NCBI RefSeq assembly: GCF_048544455.1
Contig: NC_133532.1
Location: 13,456,948-13,520,947 of the forward strand
Length of the DNA: 64,000 bases
Direction: 5' to 3'
Source: Silene latifolia
Lineage: Eukaryota > Streptophyta > Magnoliopsida > Caryophyllales > Caryophyllaceae
The stretch's first letter is position 1; the number at the start of each line of letters is the position of its first letter. The position numbers and the translations under genes are program-made. The notes beneath the pieces were generated by a model that was given only the letters and a program-made list of their open reading frames with translations, was not told the origin of the DNA and searched no databases. Positions 36,995 to 45,081 of this stretch are shown here, piece by piece.

Positions 36995-37559
36995 GTTTGT
37001 CAAACATTTTTTTATATATAATCATCTATCTTATTAGTTTCTAATTTTCAGTTACCTTATCAGTTAGCTTTCCAGGCTTCAGTTAGCTTTAATTTTCCAT
37101 TTTCAGCTGCCTTTTCAGTTAGTTTTACCAAACAGAGTCATAGTTTATCTTGCTGGGCTAATTTATCCTATTGGGCTCGTCCTATAGTATAGGACGGTCC
37201 TATAAGAGAGTTATTGTTTTAACATTTATGTTCGTTCATAAAAATTTCAATGACCAACATAAATAGCATTATAAAGTTGACTTCTGACAAATGTTTGAAT
37301 TAATAGTGCGTAGGGAACCGCGGCGGGAGGGTGGTGCAATTTTTTTTTTTTTTTTTTTGTTGTAAATATTGAAAGGGTATTAGATGTAAAGTTAATAATA
37401 AAGTTCAAGTAAGAAAGCTTTTGATCGATGTAAAGTTAATAATAAAGTTCGAGAATCCGACTAAGCCAAGGGCGTTTTTATACCGCCAGTTTGAAACAAG
37501 TAAGAAAGCTTTTGATCGATTTGATATTTTTATTCCGCAACTTTATTTGACCTTCGAAT
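36995..37559. other. AT-rich spacer with short direct repeats
   Basis: A possible terminal end (ttttaccaaacagagtc) lies at 37124-37139. A T-run of about 17 lies at 37341-37358. The phrase gatgtaaagttaataataaa occurs at 37383 and again at about 37427, and aagtaagaaagcttttgatc at 37408 and 37497. No gene seen. Confidence 0.5.
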
Positions 37560-38155
37560 GTGGAGATATTTATTAGATGGCTTCCTCCACCTCATGGTTG
37601 GATTTTACTAAATATAGACGGAGCTTCTAAAGGAAATCCAGGTTTAGCAGGTGGTGGCGGAATTTTCAGAGATGAAACGGGTAATTTCGTTAATGCTTTC
37701 TATTTGTCTTGTGGGATATGTTCGTCAATGAAAGCTGAGCTACTAGCTCTCCCTACTGGGTTGGAATGAGCAAAATCGCTTAGGATACGGAGGCTGATTA
37801 TTCATATGGATACTTCTCCGTGTGTCAACATGGTTAAAGAGGATCAGTTGATGAACAATAGTCTGAAATTTATCGTCAAAAGATGTCAAGATTTGATTAG
37901 GGAGGAGCACCGGACGGTCAAGCGGGAGCATACTTATAGAGAGGCAAATAGAGTGACGGATTTGTTAGCAAATCGGGGAGTAGATGCTAGTACTATCAAT
38001 ACTATATATTAAATCCAGAAACCAAGGGACTTCAATGTAATTAAAGAAAGTTATACAAATTAATTATACTATATAGTTTTAAATCAATAGCACCGTGTGA
38101 TGGACCCGATTAAGGAATCTTAATGCAAATATTATATAGTTTGGGTTAAAATTAA

Positions 38156-39187
38156 GGAAAAATTACAAATAACCACCCCGTATTTGCGCATTTTTACAAA
38201 TAACCACCATGTATTTGCATTTTTACAAATAACCCCCAAACTTTCATCTAAACTCCCCAATCACCACCGTATATTTGCCCCGACACTTGTTTTTCTTATT
38301 TCCCGACTCGTTAAATAACATTTTACGTAAAATGCCCATAATACCCTTCCCTCTATTACTCCCAAACATACCAATGTATTTTGTAAAAATCATCAGCATA
38401 CTCCCAAACTTATAAACCCTAAATCCCCAAATTGATAATCCCTAATTAATTCACAAAGATCCATCAATCATTAGCTAAAATCCAATTGATTTAACCAACA
38501 ATTCAACGATAAAACCTAATAATCTAAGCTGCTCATCATCAATTTCTCCCTCTCCATTTGATTCTAAACTTAGCTCTTCCGTTGTAAAAACAGATGTATT
38601 CGCAAATGCACTCGAAACATCATCTATTGTTGATGCTGATTCGGCTAATATGCCCAAATCCAAGGATTTTTCGTTGATAATTTCGCGATTTTGTGTTTAA
38701 TTCATGAAAAGGTAAACACTTTGTATCTATTAACAAAGTGCAGGAGACTACTGTTGTTCTTACCAAGTGTCTACATAAAAGTTTACTCTACCCTTTGTTT
38801 ATACTTCATATGTCCAATTCCAAGGAGTTTTCCGTTGATAATCCGCAAATTATCGTCTTTGTCGCCTGATTGATTGATTGATGGATTCTATGAATTAATT
38901 AGGGATTAACAATTTGGAAATTTATGGTTCATAAGTTTGAGAGTATGCTGATGATTTTTAGAAAGACAATGGTATGTTTGGGAGAAATGGAGGGAAGGGT
39001 ATTATGGGCATTTTATGTAAAATGTTACTTAACGAGTCGGGAAATAAGAAAAATAAGAGTCGGGGCAAATATACGGTGGTAATTGGGGAGTTTAGATGAA
39101 AGTTTGGGGGTTATTTGTAAAAGTGCAAATACATGGTGGTTATTTGTAAAAATACGCAAATACGGGGTGGTTATTTGTAATTTTTCC
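38156..39187. mobile_element. Mutator-like foldback element, 1032 bp, 9-bp duplication
   Basis: Long inverted arms of about 300 bp (38156-38455 and 38890-39187) start GGAAAAATTACAAATAACCA. A perfect 9-bp duplication TAAAATTAA lies at 38147-38155 and 39188-39196. Long terminal inverted repeats plus 9-bp duplications identify a MULE. The centre has a 62-codon open frame on the minus strand (38475-38663) and a diverged direct repeat (about 38650 and 38820). No transposase. Confidence 0.9.
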
Positions 39188-39349
39188 TAAAATTAAATTA
39201 TATAGAAGCTTGGTAATTTTCCTAAACATGGTCAATTTCCTTAAAATAAAACAATTAATTAAGATGGTCAATTTTCTTAAAATAAAATAATTAATTAGTA
39301 TAAACATGCACACTTATGATATTAATTATTATCATCATAAAATTATATA

Positions 39350-39663
39350 CTCCCTCCAATTCGCTATAATGTTCCCTATTTCCCAAAACGGATTATTCAA
39401 GTAATGTTCCCCTTTCCTTTTTTGGTAACTTTTTTCTCTATTTTATTCATTTCTCTCTCCTATAATCAAACCCCACATAACTTTTTTACTCCTATTTTAT
39501 TACTTTTCTTAATGTTTTGGCCCCACAACTCATTATTTAACTCCTATTAATTCATCTCTCTCTCCTAACATCAACCCCACCAATGTCCTTTATTCATTTT
39601 TAATAGTATTTCTTAAGTATCGTGCCAAAAGCAAATGGGAACAATATAACGAATTGGAGGGAG
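39350..39663. mobile_element. Stowaway MITE, 314 bp
   Basis: TA, then CTCCCTCCAATTCGCTATAA; right end TATAACGAATTGGAGGGAG then TA (39664-39665). Near-perfect inverted ends of about 22 bp. Confidence 0.92.
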
Positions 39664-40009
39664 TATTAAATTTAAAATCTATGAATTAAACTTTATAGTT
39701 TATTAGATGTATACAGATGTTAATTATTTAACATACAAAAATATAATAAGTAGGTTATAAATAATTCAAGTTAGATTCCATAATATATAATATTGCATAT
39801 ATAATTCTTTTGATTTGATTTAATGCATATATGTAATATATTTATATAAATATATATAATCCCCTTAAAATTGCATGCCTAAGTAGTAAAAGTAATTTCG
39901 TCGTAAAGAAAATAACTGTAGTAACATTGGATATAGTTATATGATAGTAATCACTCATTTGAATAGTAAAAGTAACAATATTATCAACGAGATTAGTGAG
40001 AGTGGTAGA

Positions 40010-40175
40010 AACAACAATGGGAGTAGTGAAATAATCAATATTAATGCGACAATAGTGAAAGTAACAATAATTACGGCGGGAGTAGTGAAATTATCAATAT
40101 TAATGCGGCAGTAGTGACAGTAACAATAATTACGGCGGGAGTAGTGAAAGTAACAATGATTACGGGCAAGTAGTG
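40010..40175 (+). repeat. imperfect tandem repeats inside the Helitron
   Basis: Units built from gggagtagtgaaa, taatcaatattaatgcg and aacaataattacggcggg recur with a period of roughly 60 bases, about two and a half times. Confidence 0.75.
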
Positions 40176-40544
40176 AAATGTTATTACTATTGTTTCATTA
40201 ATAAGAGTAAAATGTTAATAGCGGGAGTAGTGAATTTGTCTCAAAATTTATTTCATCGTAATTTTAGGATATGTTATAAAAAATATATTAATGATAAATT
40301 TATGGGTTATGCAACTTTAAGTAATTTTATTTAATGAAAAAAAAAAATTAATGGTAAGTAGAGGTAGCCCGGGCGAAGCCGGGCACCAATACTAGTTCCT
40401 ACACATTTAGATATACTGTTAAATGAGTTGCGTCCCATCCTTCGCGATGACATATTTGGGGTTGCTATTCCCCGTAAAATAGCAAATAACTAATTTTCTT
40501 TGAGAGCCTAGTCCCTCTTTTGTAAAAAAAAAAAAAAAAAGGTA

Positions 40545-40927
40545 GAGAAAATTGTTGATTACAGCCCTTTAAAAATCACTTTTTGAAAATTACAGCCTTA
40601 TATAATTTTTTTGTAAATTACATCCAAAATATTACTTTTCTTCTAAAATTGCACCAACTTGAGGATTCCGGTGAATTTTGATGATGTTTTGATGTTGTTT
40701 GGGGTGATTAATTGGTTTGTGTTAAGGAGAGGTAAGAAATTTGGGTAAGTAGGCTCTCAAATAATAAAGGGTATATCGATAAAACATCATCAAAATTCAC
40801 CGGAATCCTCAAGTTGGTGCAATTTTAGAAGAAAAGTAATATTTTGGATGTAATTTACAAAAAAAATTATATAAGGCTGTAATTTTCAAAAAATAATTTT
40901 TAAAAGGTTGTAATCAACAATTTTCTC
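40545..40927. mobile_element. Mutator-like foldback element, 383 bp, 9-bp duplication
   Basis: Inverted arms of about 150 bp begin GAGAAAATTGTTGATTACAG. The duplication AAAAAGGTA flanks it exactly (40536-40544 and 40928-40936). It inserted in the A-run of the LINE tail. A spacer of about 100 bp carries no gene. Confidence 0.9.
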
Positions 40928-41191
40928 AAAAAGGTAAGTTGAAGTGAAAGAGTAAAATCCTTAGTTGGAAAAGTAATTTTGAAAAAAATAAAATAAAATT
41001 GGAATAGTTGAAATAAGTGGCCAAGTGGGTAACCGCCTAAGCTTGGGTTTGACATTTACAACCCACAAAAATTAGTCTCAGAGACCTTCAACAAGACCCC
41101 CCAAACCCCTTCGTTTTATCTCGTCGGAAAATATCCCGGCGATCGACAATCACAAACCCTAATTATATTTCTGTAATTGCTCAACAGTAAC

Positions 41192-41541
41192 ATGGAATTA
41201 AAAACAGTTCGATCACAAAGATGGGGATACACCCGTATAATCGTCGGTACAATTGCAGGCGGAATGTTAGGGTTTTATGTCATGCACCGCCTTGAAACTA
41301 GCTACAAGGTTCAATTTTGATCGATTTTTTTTTGTGGGTAATTTGATTTTGAAATAGGTTTTGTTGATTTTCAATTGGGTATTGATTAGTTTTTGAATTA
41401 ATGCAGGCAAAATGGGATGAACAATTGAAGAAGTATGTGGAGGAGAAAGCGAGGAAAGAGAGTGAAAACAATGAAGCTCAGCATGTTGATTCGTCTGTTT
41501 TATTTTCTGATGATCACTCATCTTCTGTACAAAGTAATTGA
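41192..41541 (+). CDS. small membrane-anchored protein, 83 aa, two exons
   Basis: Exons 41192-41308 and 41407-41541 with GT–AG borders (AAG|GTTCAATT...TTAATGCAG|GCA), 83 codons plus TGA. Residues about 10-32 (RWGYTRIIVGTIAGGMLGFY) form one likely transmembrane helix after a basic N-terminus. The rest is a charged, Lys/Glu-rich helix (EQLKKYVEEKARKESENNEA) with a Ser/Asp-rich tail. The 5' side has a pyrimidine/purine-rich leader with aaaccctaa. No frame of this length is open on either strand without splicing, so it is easily missed. I do not recognise a named family; composition suggests a small organellar or ER membrane protein, which is inference. Confidence 0.72.
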
Positions 41542-41715
41542 TGAATCATGTAGCTATTTTCTGTTGTTTGAGTGATTTTGTTAGTTTATGATGACTATAA
41601 TTTTGTTGTTTCGAGGATATTTAGTTTGATGATATCGGCTTTTGGTGGTGGTGGTTGTTGAATAAATATTTGAGAAATTTGTAATGAATGTTTTCATTGT
41701 AGCAATCATTTGATG

Positions 41716-41802
41716 CAGTTCTTGACTCGATTTTCATACTGTTTTGTTCGGAAACAAACTCTTTGCCTTGCTACAAGAGTAAGGCTGTGTGCATCTGATC
41801 GA
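41716..41802 (+). mobile_element. truncated SINE-like relic related to 9953-10105
   Basis: gcagttcttgactcgatttt, ttcggaaacaaactctttg, and caagagtaaggctgtgtgca parallel the SINE in the SPATA20-type intron. The 3' (TTG)n part is absent. Confidence 0.55.
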
Positions 41803-42015
41803 GTTGTATTGTTTTATAGTATGATTGTATTGTGGAATCTGCATTTGTAGGGTAACATTGATCATATTCAAATGTAGTTTACAGAGATTACAATGTGTGC
41901 ATACTACATAGTATTATGATGTACATGAAACATTCAGGTATAGACTGATAGAAGTTTGACTATGAAATGCAATTTTCTGCTAGTTTGATGGTATTAAGAT
42001 AGACAATAGAATTAC

Positions 42016-44060
42016 TTATATACTAATGCTATGGTCTCGGGAAGAGGTGTTTGCGAGTTCGTCAGATGGATCCCAATCTAATGATGAAGAGTAAATCTTT
42101 GAAAGTGTCATGGAGACTTCAGCCATTGATGGTCGGGAATTCATGTCACGGTCTACACACTTATGAGCCAATTGAGCCATTGAATGTGCCAAGTCCAATG
42201 GGTATTCCTTGTGTAGATTAGAATCCATGAATTCCGTCAGCTTTTCCCTCACGTTGCTGCCCTCGAACACCCTCCTGATTACAACAAACAATAGATCATC
42301 TGCACCTCCATGGTTTGTTCCTGATGGTTTTACTTTTACAGCTGGTTTTCCTGAGAGAAGTTCTAAAATTACCACCCCAAATGCAAACACATCAAGTTTG
42401 GGGGTGACGGCCCCGTTTTCTATGTATTCGGGTGCTAAGTAACCATGAGTTCCAACCACATGTTTGGTTAAATGTATTACTCCACTTTCATCTTCGCTTT
42501 GTATTGTTCTCGCTAATCCAAAATTCGTGATCTTTGCTCTGTTGGTGGCATCTAAAAGTATATTGCTGCTCTTCAAATTCTTGTGAATATAAGGTGGATT
42601 AATGTAGCTGTGCAGGTAATTGAGAGCATCCGCTACATTGCAGGCGATCTGGACCCTTTGTTTCCAACCAAGAACAGGCGGAGTCTGGGAATCATCTTCA
42701 GAGTGATATGTCTTTTGACGGAAAAGCCAATCATCAATCGACCCCTTCTCAGCATACTCATACACCAAGTAAGTGTTTCCCTCATGAATGCAATACCCAG
42801 ATAGCCGGATTATGTTATAATGATTGATTCGCTTTAAAATATTAATCTCATCATTCGGTACATTACCTTTAAGGATCTTAACTGCTGCTTCATCACCATT
42901 AAACTCCCCTCGATACACAGAGCCTTTGATCCGATGCCCATCGCTGAAATTCCCAGTTGCCTTCTCAATTTCCCTGAACTTGTAAGCAGTCAATGACCCA
43001 ATTGTGTTTTTGAACCCATCTAAGTCTGCAGAAGGCAATTTTGTCGTTTGACTATTGCCGTAGGATCCTGGTAAGGATTTGTATAGGACAGATTCAGGCC
43101 CCTTTAGATTACCCTTTTCCTCACTATTGATGGTAGAAACTCTCTTTTTTTCCGAAGGGCGAATTAGGAAAAACCAGGCTAAAAAGGAAACCACAGAAAG
43201 CACTAAAAGCCCAGCCGCGACTCCAACTCCAATATAAACCCCCGTCTTTGAAGACCCACCACCACCACCACTACCAAAACCTACAGTACTGTTTGATTGA
43301 GGAGCTGGCGCAGGCGGGGATGAAGCAAGCTTAAGATTATTAGGTTCGGATTTGAGAGGCACCAATATTGGATTAAGTGGTTGAATAATTTGATTAGGTT
43401 GAAGTTCATTAGCATCTAGAATACTTTGATCAGTAGCACCGAACATTGCAGCAATACTACTTATAGTATCCCCACTTACAACTGAATATGACAGCAAAAA
43501 CTTAGCACCATATTTCGTCTTTTGTTCAGAAGTTGGGCAAGCACACCTAAGAGGCACCAAGAAGGTCTCCCCCACTGCCAAATTATTAGCTGCGTAGGGA
43601 TTCTGAGCCATCATGGCTTGACATGTGGTCAAGCCTGGGTAAGTATCAGTAGCCATAGAATAATATGTCTCACCTGTTTTCTGCAAGGTGTAGTTTGCAT
43701 TATGCTGATAGTAGCCTTCTCCACTTCGCCCGTGCTTAGTACACGAGAAGGTGACAGGAATCACACACAATGAGGCGACCAGCCTCGATTTGATTCACAT
43801 CCGAGATGTTGTTGAACCGGGCAATGGCCGAGGAGGTCGAGTTCAGAAGATACGCTATAGTAGGGGGAGAGTTGTAAGGTGGGTTTGATCTGAATGTTAT
43901 GTAGGATGTGCACGATGATGAAATACCGTTGCAAACGAACCCTTTGGTGGCATTGTCGGTATTGCCACAATCTAGATGGTCGTTGTTGAGATAGGCTTGT
44001 TGAGATTCGGATAACCGTATTTGAAGGCATAATGTTGTGATTACTATTAGAACATTTGTA
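42016..44060 (-). pseudogene. LysM receptor-like pseudokinase, broken tandem copy
   Basis: A paralogue of the intact gene at 45082-47166. One frame (42016-43770) gives the CAC-containing LysM region, a transmembrane segment (VYIGVGVAAGLLVLSVVSFL), and a kinase-like domain with HKN and NFG in place of HRD and DFG. The N-terminal part (SQQAYLNNDHLDCGNTDNAT onwards, about 43776-44000) lies in a different frame; compared with the intact copy there are four extra bases in a GTGTGTG run near 43767-43776. The signal peptide and start codon of the paralogue are missing: homology stops near 44057, where a Helitron 3' tip begins. An N-terminally shortened product could still be made but would lack a secretion signal. 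Confidence 0.85.
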
Positions 44061-44107
44061 CTTGCCCAAATACATACCCGTGCAATTTTGCACGGGTTTA
44101 AAACTAG
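44061..44107 (+). mobile_element. Helitron 3' terminus
   Basis: Stem-loop CCCGTGC-aatttt-GCACGGG (44077-44096), seven-base spacer, CTAG (44104-44107) then T. No matching 5' TC end was identified; to its left lies the truncated receptor gene. Confidence 0.65.
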
Positions 44108-45081
44108 TTGTATAGATATAAAAATATACTCTATATGCTTAACAAACAATATGAATATGCAATTGATGTGTTGGACAATCATTCAATATACTAGTCTAAC
44201 GCCCCAGGTTCGAACCCTTGTAGCATCATTCGAACACGAGAGCATCATCATGCTAAACAAGGGCGCGCTCTAATTATGTAAACATAGATTTTCAGTTTTT
44301 TTTTTTTTCGTCACGTGCCCTCACTTTCCCCCTGCAAATCCGCCACTGCCTATATGTTCGTGTATGTCCAACTTAAGCACGCATTTGATCACCATTAGTT
44401 ATAGGTTGTATGGCGGTGTAAAAACGTCTTATATTTAATACTCCCACCGTCCCGGTCAATTGTTGTCCTTTCGTTTTGGCACAAAACCAAGGAAAGAGAA
44501 GAGGATCAATAACTAAATGACAAGTGAAACAAATTGAATGAGAATGATCAAATTACTCTTCAAGTTCATTCTTAAAATAGAAACTAGAAAGGACAACAAA
44601 TGACTGAGACACCCCAATATGGAAACTATGTGCATAAGTGCGATTATTCTGTTGTATGACAATCACGTGCAAGAAATTTATGTTTAGATATATTGTAATA
44701 TATAGAAAGATCAAATTTTACCCCTTTCATTCTATTTATATTATCTTATTTTGACAATAGACAGTCATAATGTTGCCGTAGTATTAACGTCTTTGAGGAC
44801 TTAGACCCTGCTTTCCATATGTTGTTATCAGACTTATACATACTTCACATGGACTGAATAATACTCTTTTTGTGTTGTGGAATCTGCATTTGTAGGGTAA
44901 CATTGATCATATTCAAATGTTGTTTACAGAGATTACAATGTGTGCATACTGCATAGTTTTGCTGTCGCGTTTTCTAATATCGCGATCTACCTGAAATATT
45001 CAGGTATAGACTGATACAAGTTTGACAATGAAATGCAATTCTCTGCTAGTTTGATGGTATTAAGGTAGACAATAGAATTAC
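44108..45081. other. spacer between the receptor copies; duplicated upstream sequence
   Basis: 44390-44850 corresponds to 48985-49800 upstream of the intact gene (shared phrases ctgttgtatgacaatc, gttgccgtagtattaacgtc). 44876-45081 corresponds to 41828-42015. A Stowaway-like MITE lies at 44441-44612. A box-B-like aggttcgaaccc is at 44208-44219, with no tRNA fold around it. Confidence 0.6.
44441..44612. mobile_element. Stowaway-like MITE, degenerate
   Basis: Starts actcccaccgtcccggtcaa and ends aaggacaacaaatgactgag. Related to 49842-50002 and to 15209-15345. Confidence 0.6.

Larger units (their letters stand above)
37996..40395 (+). mobile_element. Helitron, 2400 bp, carrying other elements
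   Basis: Starts TCAATACTATATATTAAATC after host A. Ends with stem-loop GCCCGG-gcgaag-CCGGGC (40367-40384), then accaatactag, followed by host T. The LINE reading frame continues exactly across A/T, which fixes both ends. No Rep/helicase, so non-autonomous. It contains a Mutator-like element (38156-39187), a Stowaway MITE (39350-39663) and imperfect tandem repeats (40010-40175); about 1.04 kb is Helitron sequence proper. Confidence 0.85.
37560..40540 (+). mobile_element. LINE (L1-type) RNase H tail fragment, split by a Helitron
   Basis: 37560-37995 encodes a plant-LINE RNase H domain: WLPPPHGWILLNIDGASKGN, PGLAGGGGIFRDETGNF, then ANRVTDLLANRGVDAST. One in-frame TGA at 37767-37769 sits where Trp would fit. 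The frame resumes after the Helitron at 40396 with PTHLDILLNELRPILRDD and IFGVAIPRKIANN-stop, followed by a short 3' tail and a 17-base A-run ending at 40540. Removing 37996-40395 restores one continuous frame across the junction apart from the TGA. The element is 5'-truncated, with no reverse transcriptase in the window. Confidence 0.85.

Noticed and set aside
40010-40175. Repeat array considered as CRISPR-like
   Set aside because: Units are contiguous and imperfect without unique spacers, inside a plant Helitron; CRISPR arrays are not expected in a nuclear plant genome.
42209-42442. 77-codon plus-strand frame, identical at 45275-45508
   Set aside because: Antisense shadow of the conserved kinase-like domain; identity reflects the duplication.
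44196-44230. Possible tRNA gene from a perfect box-B-like aggttcgaaccc
   Set aside because: No box A, acceptor stem or anticodon arm can be formed around it; at most a SINE or tRNA relic.
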